Below, one piece after another: positions 28,011 through 36,711 of a DNA stretch of 64,000 nt. The position numbers were made by a program, and so were the translations under genes. Each line of letters starts with the position of its first letter. Positions within the stretch are counted from its first letter, which is position 1. Below the pieces are notes generated by a model, which was not told the DNA's origin, did not search any database, and saw only the letters and a program-made list of their open reading frames with translations. This DNA is from Pseudomonas mendocina (GTDB lineage: Bacteria > Pseudomonadota > Gammaproteobacteria > Pseudomonadales > Pseudomonadaceae), in the NCBI GenBank assembly GCA_037482215.1, contig CP148074.1, positions 2,604,001 to 2,668,000 on the forward strand, written 5' to 3'.

Positions 28011-29144
28011 ATGCGTACGCCCGAACGTCAAGCACTGCATCATTTGACCCGCCCTGTTATCACGGCCTTACCCACTTATGACCCAGGCGCTGACCCAGAA
28101 GAAATCCGCCTCAAATACCAGCCAAAGAGATTGGTAAAACTTTCCAACAATGAGAACCCACTCGGTATTTCTCCGCTGGCACTTGAGGCGCTACAGCGTC
28201 GTCTTCTTGAGGGCCTGGGTCGCTATCCTGACCCAGCCGGGAAAGCGTTGTGCCAAGCGCTCGCCGACAAACATAAATACCCGGCGCAACAGATCATTCT
28301 TGGTAATGGCTCGGAGAACATCCTAGAGCTGCTGTGCCAAGTCTTCTTGAATGCCAAGGACTTAGTCGTCACTCAATCCCCCTGCTTCAGCCTGCACGAA
28401 ACTTTCCCACGGATGATGGGGGCCACAGTCCTCAAAGTGCCCCTGACCGACCGCTTTTCATGCGACCTCGAGGCGTGGCGTAAAACACTCCAGCTGCCTG
28501 CAAAGCTCATTTTCATTAGTAATCCGTGCAACCCCTCCGGCACGGTCTTTTCTGCGCATGAACTTCAAGAGATTGTCCAGGCTAGCCCTGAGGAATGCTT
28601 GCTCGTATTGGATGAGGCCTACCACGAATATGCAGAAGCTGACCCTGCATACTCCGAGGCGCTGGACATACTAGCGGCACAATCACGTCCCTGGATCGTC
28701 CTCAGGACCTTTTCCAAAGCCTACGGTCTGGCCAGCCTGCGCGTGGGCTATGGCATTGCCTCACATCCCGGAATCATTGAAGCGATGCATCGCGTCCGTA
28801 CACCCTACAACGTTAATCAACTGGCCCAGGAGGCAGCCCTCGCCGCACTGGACGACGCTGACCATCTTCGCCAAAGCGTCGCATTGATTACCCAAGAGCG
28901 AGTCCGTCTTACGCACGCCTTAGAAGCCCACGGTTACCGGGTAGCTCCTTCCAACGCCAACTTCCTGTTTATCGACACCCATATCCCGGCCACAACCGTT
29001 GTAGAGGCCCTGCTGCGTCAAGGTGTGATCGTCAAAGCCTGGCGCGAATCCGGCTATGAAACCTTCATCCGCGCCTCCATCGCATTACCTGAAGAAAACG
29101 ACCAGTTTCTGAAGGCATTGCTGAGCCTTAAACGAAGCATCTGA
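28011..29144 (+). CDS. Histidinol-phosphate aminotransferase-like PLP enzyme
   Basis: The 377-residue fold-type I aminotransferase has the HisC/CobD-like layout. LSNNENPLG lies near residue 45, NPCNPSGT at 171-178, the cofactor aspartate at 201 in LDEAYHEY, and the PLP lysine at 236 in TFSKAYGLASLRVGYG. It is probably not the housekeeping HisC, because its neighbours are the metallophore-type genes and not his genes. It could provide or consume an amino or keto intermediate of the product, or act as an L-threonine-phosphate-type decarboxylase. ATG 28011 follows AGGAA at good spacing and lies 13 bases after the MATE gene. Confidence 0.85.
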   Translation: MRTPERQALHHLTRPVITALPTYDPGADPEEIRLKYQPKRLVKLSNNENPLGISPLALEALQRRLLEGLGRYPDPAGKALCQALADKHKYPAQQIILGNGSENILELLCQVFLNAKDLVVTQSPCFSLHETFPRMMGATVLKVPLTDRFSCDLEAWRKTLQLPAKLIFISNPCNPSGTVFSAHELQEIVQASPEECLLVLDEAYHEYAEADPAYSEALDILAAQSRPWIVLRTFSKAYGLASLRVGYGIASHPGIIEAMHRVRTPYNVNQLAQEAALAALDDADHLRQSVALITQERVRLTHALEAHGYRVAPSNANFLFIDTHIPATTVVEALLRQGVIVKAWRESGYETFIRASIALPEENDQFLKALLSLKRSI

Positions 29145-29218
29145 ACATCACTCACTGACATTCAGGAAACAAACATCCCACACATTTTTAAGCTACTACA
29201 GCAACCACGGAGTTGGTT

Positions 29219-30289
29219 ATGCATGCTATTGAGAGTCCTGCCCCCATTAAATCCCGCGTCTCTGATCTGATCGGTGACACACCTCTGCTGGAGTTGCCGG
29301 TCGCTCCGGGCAGCGGTCGCGTCTTACTGAAACTTGAGCAGTACAATCCAACGGCCACCGCGAAAATACGCATGGCGCGGCAAATGATTGATGAAGCCGA
29401 AGCACAAGGAAAACTCCAACCCGGCGGCTGGATTGTCGAATCAACTTCAGGCAACACCGGTTTAGGCCTGGCCCTGATTGCCGCAGAGCGGGGCTACCGC
29501 TTCACAGCCGTTGTCGACCATCACTCCAGCATCGAAAAACTGCGGGGCATGCAGGCCTATGGTGCCGAGCTGGTTCGCGTTGGCAGCCCAGAGGGTGGTC
29601 TGGCGACTGCGGACAGAGATGCCACCGCCGAACGTATAGCCCATGAGCATGGTGCCTACTGGACCCAACAACACAATAATCCCGGTAATGCCAACGGCTA
29701 TACGGCTCTTGCCCATGAGCTGCATCGTGCACTTGGCGACAAAATTAGTACGCTGATCGGCGCCATTGGTACTGGCGGCTCACTCTGTGGAACAGGACGC
29801 GCCCTGAGAACATCGATTCCCAACCTGAAAATTGTCGGCGTGGAGCCCGTTGGGTCTGTGATATTCGGGGGCACAGGTGCGCCCTACCATCAATCAGGTA
29901 CCGGTACTCCGGCCGGAGCCGAGATCGGCAAACTGATTGATTACGAACTCATTGATGAAGGCATCAGGGTCAGCGACAGCCAAGCATTTGAAACAGCGCG
30001 TTACCTCGCTCGACACCATGGCATCCTTGTTGGCGGCTCAGCCGGAGGCGTTATCTATCACGCCCTCAAGCAGGCCCGCGGGCAACGCTCCGACAGCACC
30101 TCAGTAGTCCTGGTTTGCGATGGCGGCGAGAAGTACCTCGACACAGTGTTCAATGACGAGTGGATGTATACACACAAACTGATGAATAGCTCAGTCGCGG
30201 CCGAGTTAGAGCAGATTCTCTGCAAACGGACAAGGATTATTCAGGCAGGCTACGCATCACCGCTAGGGCCACACGCTAAATCGGCATAA
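29219..30289 (+). CDS. SbnA-like / cysteine synthase family PLP enzyme
   Basis: The 356-residue fold-type II PLP enzyme has the Schiff-base lysine at residue 49 (TATAKIRMA), the substrate loop STSGNTG (75-81), and the phosphate cradle GTGGSLCGTG. It resembles CysK/CysM but carries a C-terminal extension, as SbnA-type enzymes do. SbnA condenses O-phospho-L-serine with glutamate in diaminopropionate synthesis; with the SbnB-like partner this is the preferred reading, and an ordinary cysteine synthase is the alternative. ATG 29219 has GGAG six bases upstream. It lies 74 bases after the aminotransferase gene and ends the operon before a strong terminator. Confidence 0.85.
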   Translation: MHAIESPAPIKSRVSDLIGDTPLLELPVAPGSGRVLLKLEQYNPTATAKIRMARQMIDEAEAQGKLQPGGWIVESTSGNTGLGLALIAAERGYRFTAVVDHHSSIEKLRGMQAYGAELVRVGSPEGGLATADRDATAERIAHEHGAYWTQQHNNPGNANGYTALAHELHRALGDKISTLIGAIGTGGSLCGTGRALRTSIPNLKIVGVEPVGSVIFGGTGAPYHQSGTGTPAGAEIGKLIDYELIDEGIRVSDSQAFETARYLARHHGILVGGSAGGVIYHALKQARGQRSDSTSVVLVCDGGEKYLDTVFNDEWMYTHKLMNSSVAAELEQILCKRTRIIQAGYASPLGPHAKSA

Positions 30290-30316
30290 GCCTTCTAAAC
30301 AGACTAGAGAACAAAC

Positions 30317-30346
30317 AAAAAAGCCGCTCATATGAGCGGCTTTTTT
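30317..30346. terminator. Bidirectional terminator between the metallophore and tRNA operons
   Basis: Six A residues, a self-complementary GCCGCTCATATGAGCGGC stem-loop, and six T residues. Symmetric tracts allow use by the SbnA-like gene on the plus strand and by the tRNA operon on the minus strand. Confidence 0.93.
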
Positions 30347-30353
30347 GTTTATT

Positions 30354-30429
<76 letters not shown>

Positions 30430-30437
30430 GTACAAAT

Positions 30438-30513
30438 TGGCGTCCCCTAGGGGACTCGAACCCCTGTTACCGCCGTGAAAGGGCGGTGTCCTAGGCCACT
30501 AGACGAAGGGGAC
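30438..30513 (-). tRNA. tRNA-Glu(TTC)
   Basis: The reverse complement begins GTCCCCTTCGTCTAGTGG and ends with CCA. The anticodon arm reads CCGCCCTTTCACGGCGG (anticodon TTC), and the T arm has GGTTCGAGTCC. Length is 76 bases, with an encoded CCA end. Confidence 0.97.
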
Positions 30514-30557
30514 CTTGGAACTTATTTGAAACTCTGCCTCAACAGCGTTTCTGAAAC

Positions 30558-30633
<76 letters not shown>

Positions 30634-30668
30634 ATTTACAACTTGGTACAACACACTTCTTTTGGAAG

Positions 30669-30744
30669 TGGCGTCCCCTAGGGGACTCGAACCCCTGTTA
30701 CCGCCGTGAAAGGGCGGTGTCCTAGGCCACTAGACGAAGGGGAC
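30669..30744 (-). tRNA. tRNA-Glu(TTC), second copy
   Basis: By eye the sequence is identical to the tRNA-Glu at 30438-30513. It is the first gene transcribed from the tRNA promoter, about 75 bases downstream of its -10 element. Confidence 0.97.
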
Positions 30745-30818
30745 ATTGCCCGGAAATCACTTCTCTATCCGGCTTCCTAACCGCTCTGCTGTGAGGCTTT
30801 GCGCTGGAAGTGGCGCGC

Positions 30819-30847
30819 ATTCTATGGATGGAATTAGAAGTCGTCAA
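30819..30847 (-). promoter_or_regulatory. Sigma-70 promoter of the tRNA operon
   Basis: On the minus strand, TTGACG (30847-30842) and TAGAAT (30824-30819) are separated by exactly 17 bases and followed by a G/C-rich GCGCGCC discriminator, the arrangement expected of stringently controlled stable-RNA promoters. An A/T-rich tract directly upstream (30857-30880) could act as an UP element. Confidence 0.8.
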
Positions 30848-30968
30848 CCTTTCTTTGAAAAAAAATTTATAAATCAAAGACTTCATGTTCTGGTGCCAGC
30901 AAAACACTATCTCCAACCATGCTTACACACTACACTCGGGCCAAAACCGGTGACCGAGAGGCCAACCT

Positions 30969-31739
30969 ATGTCCCCACTCTTTATTACCTCCCTGGTAAT
31001 AGGTGGAGTCGTCCTTCTACTGGCGATCGCCTATATCAACCAGATGGTTGAAGCCAACAAGATCGAGAAGGCTCGCATGCGTGCCGACCTTACCGATCGT
31101 CTGCGCCGGTGTGGCGACCTAAACGAAACCCTTCCTGGACAACTTATGTCCCCTGCCCTCAAGCAGCTGCTGATCCGTCTGCAAATACATATTTGCGATC
31201 GTCTAATTGGCCTGAACAAAAACGATAAAGATGCCCTTGCTAATTTAGAGGTGCTTCGGCAGCAGCAGAAGCTCGGTGAGTCCATCACCATTAGCAACCC
31301 GCAGGAACACATTTCCAGTGAAGCCAAGGGCAAAGACATCCGCTATCAACTTGAGACGTTGCACGGCCAGCTGACACGAGCCGTTAAGGATGGCGTGATC
31401 ACAGTGGCAGAGGGCAAACACTGGGTCGGTCAAATTCGACACATGCTCTGTCAGGTGCACATCGAGCTGTTTAACAACCTAGGCCTGCAAGCCCTGCAAA
31501 AGAACATGCCCGGTCAAGCACGCCTAGCTTTCGAGCGGGGCGTTCAATATCTGAGCAAGCAACCTGAGCCAAACCCCTATAAAGAAGCACTGAAAAAGTT
31601 CGAAGACCAGTTAGCCCGAGCCAATGCCTTGGTCTTGGACAACATCAAACGTTCCAGCAGCCAGCAAAGCGAACTCAATACTGGACTCGATTCGCTCGGC
31701 AGCGACGAAGAGTGGAAAAAGAAGAACATCTACGACTAA
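30969..31739 (+). CDS. Conserved membrane-anchored protein of unknown function
   Basis: The 256-residue product has one N-terminal membrane segment (about residues 4-24), then a long, charged, mostly helical cytoplasmic region. Repeated helix pairs around residues 150-225 (GLQALQKNMPGQARLAFERG) recall a tetratricopeptide-like fold. No catalytic motif is visible. Its position between the tRNAs and the GST gene matches a conserved hypothetical near PA2820 as I recall the P. aeruginosa map. The start is ATG 30969, with GAGAGG upstream. It probably shares a transcript with the GST gene 34 bases downstream. Confidence 0.8.
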   Translation: MSPLFITSLVIGGVVLLLAIAYINQMVEANKIEKARMRADLTDRLRRCGDLNETLPGQLMSPALKQLLIRLQIHICDRLIGLNKNDKDALANLEVLRQQQKLGESITISNPQEHISSEAKGKDIRYQLETLHGQLTRAVKDGVITVAEGKHWVGQIRHMLCQVHIELFNNLGLQALQKNMPGQARLAFERGVQYLSKQPEPNPYKEALKKFEDQLARANALVLDNIKRSSSQQSELNTGLDSLGSDEEWKKKNIYD

Positions 31740-31773
31740 ACAAACGCGCCGCTGGCGCCTGGGAGTAGCCCGC

Positions 31774-32433
31774 ATGAGTTTGACAGTTTACGGCGCACCA
31801 CTGTCGCCGTTCGTACGTAAAGTCCGCCTGCTGCTTGCTGAAAAGGGACTGGACTACCAACTTGAGATTGTTCTGCCCTTCAACCAGCCAGCATGGTTTT
31901 CAGAGCTGAGCCCACTGGGACGAATACCCGCGCTTAGAGACGGGGATACCACCCTCGCGGATTCAAGCGTCATCTGCCAGTACATAGAAGATAAGTACCC
32001 ACAAAGCCTTCAACTGCTTGGTGACACTCCTGAAGAACGAGCCAAAGTCCGTTGGATCGAGAAATATGCCGATTACGAGGTTGCACCACTAAGCACGTTC
32101 GCTGTTTTTCGGAACCGTATTGTTCTGCCATCAATCGGTCAACAATGTGATGAGGACGCCGCGCAAAAAGCGTTGACACAGAAGCTCCCGCCTCATTTTG
32201 ATTATCTAGAAAAGCTCTTAGGCGATGCCGACTATTTTGTTGGCGGCAAACTGACCCTCGCCGATCTGGCGGTTGCCACCCAGTTGGTTAACCTGCAACA
32301 CGCCAATGAACAGCTAGACGCTCATCGCTGGCCCAAGCTCCACGCCCACTTCGAACGCATCAAAGCACGGGAAACAGCCGCAAGCATGATTGCCAGCGAA
32401 CAGAAAGTGATTGCCAAAATGACCGGCAAATAG
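31774..32433 (+). CDS. Glutathione S-transferase
   Basis: The 219-residue cytosolic GST opens with a thioredoxin-like domain, MSLTVYGAPLSPFVRKV, in which Ser11 follows the usual P-S/C active-site region. The cis-proline segment is IPAL and the glutathione-binding pair is DSSVI. A helical C-terminal domain with LTLADLAVATQL follows. It conjugates glutathione to electrophiles or reduces peroxides; the substrate is unknown. ATG 31774 has GGGAG at a spacing of eight, and the longer in-frame ORF from 31624 is rejected. It lies in a cluster of thiol-redox genes. Confidence 0.9.
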   Translation: MSLTVYGAPLSPFVRKVRLLLAEKGLDYQLEIVLPFNQPAWFSELSPLGRIPALRDGDTTLADSSVICQYIEDKYPQSLQLLGDTPEERAKVRWIEKYADYEVAPLSTFAVFRNRIVLPSIGQQCDEDAAQKALTQKLPPHFDYLEKLLGDADYFVGGKLTLADLAVATQLVNLQHANEQLDAHRWPKLHAHFERIKARETAASMIASEQKVIAKMTGK

Positions 32434-32451
32434 CACAGCCTGACAATCAGC

Positions 32452-32477
32452 AAAAAGCCCGGTTACCCGGGCTTTTT
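32452..32477. terminator. Bidirectional terminator between GST and msrC genes
   Basis: AAAAAGCCCGG-TTA-CCCGGGCTTTTT: a G/C-rich stem with a short loop flanked by A and T tracts, placed between two convergent genes. Confidence 0.9.
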
Positions 32478-32486
32478 CAAGTAGAC

Positions 32487-32969
32487 TCAGCAATCTGTTA
32501 ACTCAAGAAATACCTGAGCCAGTCGTTCTACTCCAGCCTGATCAACTTCACTGAAGCGCCCTAGTGTTGGGCTATCCAGATCCAACACGCCGATCAGACG
32601 GCCATCCTTGATTAGAGGCACCACCAACTCACTGTTTGACGCGCTGTCGCAAGCAATGTGACCGGCAAATGCATGCACATCTTCAACACGCTGTGTTTGT
32701 CGAGTGGCTGCAGCCGTCCCGCATACGCCCCTGCCGAATGGAATACGTACACAGGCAACTTTACCCTGAAAAGGCCCCAGCACCAGTTGATTGTCACGAG
32801 CCAGGTAAAAACCCGCCCAGTTCAAATCACTCAGTTCCTGAAACAGGAAAGCCGAAAATTGCGCCGCATTAGCGACAAAATCACGCTCATCCGCTAACAA
32901 AGCCTGCAATTGTGCTTCCAGCAATGGATAGCCATCCAGGCCCTGCCCACTTTGTTGCAAATCAATCAT
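32487..32969 (-). CDS. msrC: Free methionine-(R)-sulfoxide reductase, GAF domain
   Basis: The 160-residue product is a single GAF domain with the three fRMsr cysteines: Cys73 and Cys83 in CVRIPFGRGVC and Cys107 in HIAC. Their spacings (10 and 24) equal those of E. coli fRMsr (84, 94, 118). Family-typical SELVVPL and GVLDLDSP follow. It reduces free Met-R-sulfoxide in the cytoplasm, with thioredoxin as reductant. It overlaps the upstream DUF815 gene by eight bases and so is translationally coupled to it. Confidence 0.92.
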   Translation of the reverse strand: MIDLQQSGQGLDGYPLLEAQLQALLADERDFVANAAQFSAFLFQELSDLNWAGFYLARDNQLVLGPFQGKVACVRIPFGRGVCGTAAATRQTQRVEDVHAFAGHIACDSASNSELVVPLIKDGRLIGVLDLDSPTLGRFSEVDQAGVERLAQVFLELTDC

Positions 32970-33855
32970 CGTGCTTACTCAGTAATTTCATACCCACCCA
33001 ATCACGGGCGAATTGATAGGCGCAACGGCCATTGCGGTTGCCACGGGCCAGCGCCCAGCGGATTGCGGCCTTTTCCAGGTCCTCATGCCACTGCCAGCTC
33101 AAACCCGCCTGATTGGCATGGACACCAACCCAATGCCGAACCACGTCGAGAAAATGCTCTTGGCTGAATGGATAAAACGAAACCCACAGGCCAAAGCGAT
33201 CTGACAATGCGATTTTGTCTTCAACCGCTTCGTTTGGATGCAACTCACCGTCGATATGCTGCCAATTATCGTTGTCACTCTGCTTTTCCGGCACCAGATG
33301 GCGCCGGTTAGAGGTGGCATACAACACAACGTTATCTGGCGCACGCTCCAGCGATCCGTCCAGCACTGATTTCAGCACCCGATAGTCACCCTCGCCTGCC
33401 TCAAAGGACAAGTCATCGCAAAACACTATAAAGCGTTGTGACAGCCCGCTGAGGAGCTCAACGACGCGCGGCAGATCCGATAGGTGATCCCGCTCGATCT
33501 CGATCAGCCTCAGCCCCGCCTCCGCATGCTCTGCCAAAAGAGCGCGGACCAAGGACGATTTACCAGTGCCCCTCGCTCCCCATAACAAGGCGTGGTTAGC
33601 AGGAAGACCGCTGACGAACTGGTTGGTATTGCGTGCCAACTGGTCGCGCTGGCGGTCAACCCCCAGCAGGTCATCCAAACGTATATCCAGACTCACCTTG
33701 AGCGGCAGCAGGTACCCCGTTCGCCCTTCTCGCTGCCAACGTGCAGCCAGCGTAGTCTGCCAGTCGATTGCTTCGCGCTGTGCAGGTAACAACGGTTCGA
33801 TACGCGCCATCACGGCTTCTGCCCGTGACAAGAAGTTCTGCAAAATTACGTCCAC
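32962..33855 (-). CDS. DUF815 family AAA-type ATPase
   Basis: A 297-residue cytoplasmic ATPase. Walker A is GARGTGKS at residues 93-100, Walker B is FIVFCDDLSFE, and a sensor-like ATSNRRHL follows. The C-terminal helical region contains RCAYQFARDW. The length and motifs fit DUF815, a widespread family of unknown function often linked to MoxR-like or chaperone roles. The gene is divergent from sagS (100-base gap) and co-transcribed with msrC. Confidence 0.88.
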   Translation of the reverse strand: MDVILQNFLSRAEAVMARIEPLLPAQREAIDWQTTLAARWQREGRTGYLLPLKVSLDIRLDDLLGVDRQRDQLARNTNQFVSGLPANHALLWGARGTGKSSLVRALLAEHAEAGLRLIEIERDHLSDLPRVVELLSGLSQRFIVFCDDLSFEAGEGDYRVLKSVLDGSLERAPDNVVLYATSNRRHLVPEKQSDNDNWQHIDGELHPNEAVEDKIALSDRFGLWVSFYPFSQEHFLDVVRHWVGVHANQAGLSWQWHEDLEKAAIRWALARGNRNGRCAYQFARDWVGMKLLSKHDD

Positions 33856-33955
33856 GCTCTACTCCGAAATTTACAAACAGCGTTGCCACTGCCTTCGATC
33901 AACGCAGATCGGCTATGCTACACGCACAACCGATCAGGGAATAAACAATACCGTT

Positions 33956-36265
33956 ATGGATATCGCGCTAACCCAACGCCTGTCCTACAAGCAGGCAGGC
34001 TTAACTGTGTTGGTAGCCTTTATCCTCGGCACCCTCCTTAGTTTGGTGCAAGTCAGCATCGACTATGCCAGCGAAGATGCCTCCATCAACCGCGAAATCA
34101 ACGCCCTGATGGACATCAGCCACAACCCTGCCGCGCGCATCACCTACAACATTGATGCCGAGCTTGCTCAGGAACTGGTGCTGGGCCTACTACGTTCCCC
34201 TGCTGTCGTGCGCGCTCAGGTGATTGATAACACCCATCAAGTGCTCTCCAGCGTCAGCCGTCCCACGCTGCAAAGCAGCTACCGACCGATCAGCGATTTC
34301 CTGTTCGGCCAACGCCGTATTTTTGAGAGCACGTTATATATCAATCATGCCCCGAATGAGGCTCTGGGCAAATTGATTCTTGAAGTCGACACCTATGCCT
34401 TTGGGAGCAACTTTCTGCGCCGCTCCATGCTCACCATCGGCACGGGTTTCGCTCGCAGTTTGTTGCTCTCGCTGATACTGCTGGTGCTTTTCTACTTCAT
34501 GCTGACTAAACCGCTGACCGGTTTTATCAGTGCCCTCAGTGAGCGTGACCTGCGCAACCCCAAGGCTGAAAAACTCCCTTATCCGCCTGGCCACGAACGC
34601 GACGAGATCGGCGTGCTGGTTGATGTCACCAACCGCCAGCTGAGCAGCATCACTTCCGAGATCGAACAACGGCACCAGGCCGAGAACCGCCTGACGCACT
34701 ACCTGACAGAGCTTGAAGACATCATCTCCTCACGCACCCGTGAGCTGGAGGCTGCCAACCGGCGACTCCTTGACTCCAACCGCGAGTTACAGGACGCCAA
34801 GCGTATTGCGCTGGACATGGCTCAAGCTCGCTCGGCCTTCCTGGCCAACATGAGCCATGAAATTCGTACCCCCCTTAACGGCCTGCTCGGCATGCTGGCG
34901 TTATCCCTGGATGGGCCACTCAGCGACGAACAACGCCAACAGCTGTCGATTGCGCACAACTCCGGTAAGGTTCTGGTGGAGTTGTTGAACGACATTCTGG
35001 ACCTGTCTAAATTCGAAGCAGGCCAGCTTGAACTTGAGCACATCCCCTTCGACCTAGGCGGTATTGTTGAGGAAACGGCCAGTCTACTTTCGCAAAACAC
35101 GGCAGCGGGCGTAGAACTGACCTGCCTGATTGACCCATACCTGCCTCCGTTGCTCTTAGGCGACCCGACCCGAGTTAGACAAATTGTCAGCAACCTGCTC
35201 TCCAACGCTTTGAAGTTCACACGTTTCGGACGGGTCGACATCAGTGTCAAGTCGAGCGAAAAAGGCGTACAGATCGTTGTCCGTGACACCGGCATCGGGA
35301 TTGCCGAAGAAGCCCAGAGTCGTATTTTCCAGCCCTTTACCCAAGCGGGCGTCGACATTACCCGACAGTATGGCGGCACTGGTCTGGGGCTCGCCCTGAC
35401 CCGCCGTCTGTGCGAAGCCATGCAGGGTCAGCTCAGGCTTAAAACGCAGGAAGGTTTTGGTAGCACTTTTTATGTGGATTTACCCCTCAAACCACAGGGC
35501 AATGCACTGATTCTGCCCTCAATTCAAGGCCGCGTTTTAGTCATGAGCCCCAACAGCTCAGGTCTCAGCGAGCAGCTTGCTAGCTTGCTCCCAAGCTGGG
35601 GGTTGGACTACCAGCAACTTGATTACAACAACGCGCTCCAAAACCTCAATGCTGACTTGATTATCAGCGACTGCCCTCAACGGCTGAGCGAATTGCGAAC
35701 CCACAGTCAGATACCGGTCATTCTGGTCAGTGCATACGGGCAATTCTTAACACCTCAACAAGTAGCCAGTCTCAATCCAATTATCCAACTGGCGCGCCCG
35801 CTAAGCCGCCAGGCACTGTTGCAAGCGCTTGGTCACTCCCTGAACCGTCGAGAAGACCAAGCACCTCAGTGCAGCACAGAACCCCATGACAACCAACAGT
35901 TCACACTGTTGTTAGTGGAGGACAACCCGGTTAACCAGTTGGTTGCCAAAGGCATGCTAAGCAAGCTGGGTTACAAAATACTGCTGGCCAACCATGGTGG
36001 GGAAGCGCTGCGATTGCTCGACAGGCACCACGTTGACCTGGTGCTGATGGACTGCAACATGCCCGTCATGGACGGGTACGAAACCACCCGGCAAATTCGC
36101 CAGCGGTCAGAATTCAAGGGGCTGCCGATCATAGCCCTAACTGCCAACGCCCTTTCGGACGAGCGCGAACGCTGTGAGAAAGCAGGTATGAATGATTACC
36201 TGGCCAAACCTTTCCGCAAAGACGAACTTGGCCAATTGCTGGCTCACTGGCTGGATAGCAACTGA
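33956..36265 (+). CDS. sagS: Hybrid sensor histidine kinase SagS
   Basis: A 769-residue inner-membrane hybrid kinase. Membrane segments at about 14-33 and 163-184 bracket a periplasmic sensor region. A HAMP-like linker and coiled coil (235-290) lead to HisKA, with the phospho-histidine at 301 in NMSHEIRTPLNG. HATPase N and G boxes follow, then a degenerate middle region and a receiver with phospho-Asp699 in LMDCNMPVMDG. There is no Hpt domain. By gene order, flanked by ospR and near the GST gene, it is the counterpart of PA2824 SagS, which controls the motile-to-sessile switch and biofilm tolerance. ATG 33956 is used, as the ORF from 33566 runs antisense through the divergent gene. Confidence 0.9.
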   Translation: MDIALTQRLSYKQAGLTVLVAFILGTLLSLVQVSIDYASEDASINREINALMDISHNPAARITYNIDAELAQELVLGLLRSPAVVRAQVIDNTHQVLSSVSRPTLQSSYRPISDFLFGQRRIFESTLYINHAPNEALGKLILEVDTYAFGSNFLRRSMLTIGTGFARSLLLSLILLVLFYFMLTKPLTGFISALSERDLRNPKAEKLPYPPGHERDEIGVLVDVTNRQLSSITSEIEQRHQAENRLTHYLTELEDIISSRTRELEAANRRLLDSNRELQDAKRIALDMAQARSAFLANMSHEIRTPLNGLLGMLALSLDGPLSDEQRQQLSIAHNSGKVLVELLNDILDLSKFEAGQLELEHIPFDLGGIVEETASLLSQNTAAGVELTCLIDPYLPPLLLGDPTRVRQIVSNLLSNALKFTRFGRVDISVKSSEKGVQIVVRDTGIGIAEEAQSRIFQPFTQAGVDITRQYGGTGLGLALTRRLCEAMQGQLRLKTQEGFGSTFYVDLPLKPQGNALILPSIQGRVLVMSPNSSGLSEQLASLLPSWGLDYQQLDYNNALQNLNADLIISDCPQRLSELRTHSQIPVILVSAYGQFLTPQQVASLNPIIQLARPLSRQALLQALGHSLNRREDQAPQCSTEPHDNQQFTLLLVEDNPVNQLVAKGMLSKLGYKILLANHGGEALRLLDRHHVDLVLMDCNMPVMDGYETTRQIRQRSEFKGLPIIALTANALSDERERCEKAGMNDYLAKPFRKDELGQLLAHWLDSN

Positions 36266-36711
36266 GCCAGCACACCATCCAGCTGCTGACGTAAACCCTC
36301 AAGGGACTGCGACTCCACTTGACGATCACAGAGCAGTTGGTGCTTAAGCGGCAGAGCCTTGGCATAAAGGCTCCAGCCTGCTTCGCTAAGCGCCAAGTGC
36401 ACCTCACGCTCATCTGCTGAAGACCGCTTACGCTCCAGCAGCCCTTGGCCTTGTAAGCGCTTTAGCAGCGGCGTCAGTGTGCCAGAGTCCAACAGTAACC
36501 GCGCCCCCAGCGCTTTAACCGTTGGCTGCTCAGATGGCTGCTGATGCCACTCCCACAGTACCAACATCACAAGGTACTGCGGGTAAGTCAGGCCCAACTG
36601 AGTCAGCATCGGTTGGTAAGCACGCGTCACTAGGCGCGACGCTGCATACAGCTTGAAACACAGCTGATTATCCAGCCGCAGACTCGCATCACCTGCTTTC
36701 ATTTCAGTCAT
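36244..36711 (-). CDS. ospR: MarR-family thiol redox regulator (OspR/OhrR-like)
   Basis: The 155-residue MarR-type regulator has a winged-helix region around residues 55-105 (LLLDSGTLTPLLKRLQGQGL). The sensing cysteine sits near the N-terminus at Cys18 in NQLCFKLYAASR, the OhrR-type position. The OspR homologue represses the adjacent glutathione peroxidase gene and is released on cysteine oxidation; the same arrangement (gpx-ospR with ATGA overlap) is seen here. Its 3' end overlaps that of convergent sagS by 22 bases. An internal ATG at 36702 is an alternative start. Confidence 0.9.
   Translation of the reverse strand: MTEMKAGDASLRLDNQLCFKLYAASRLVTRAYQPMLTQLGLTYPQYLVMLVLWEWHQQPSEQPTVKALGARLLLDSGTLTPLLKRLQGQGLLERKRSSADEREVHLALSEAGWSLYAKALPLKHQLLCDRQVESQSLEGLRQQLDGVLAQLLSSQ

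Noticed and set aside
33566..33955. N-terminal extension of SagS to 899 residues
   Set aside because: The first 130 codons are antisense to the divergent DUF815 ATPase; ATG 33956 begins just before the first membrane segment as expected.
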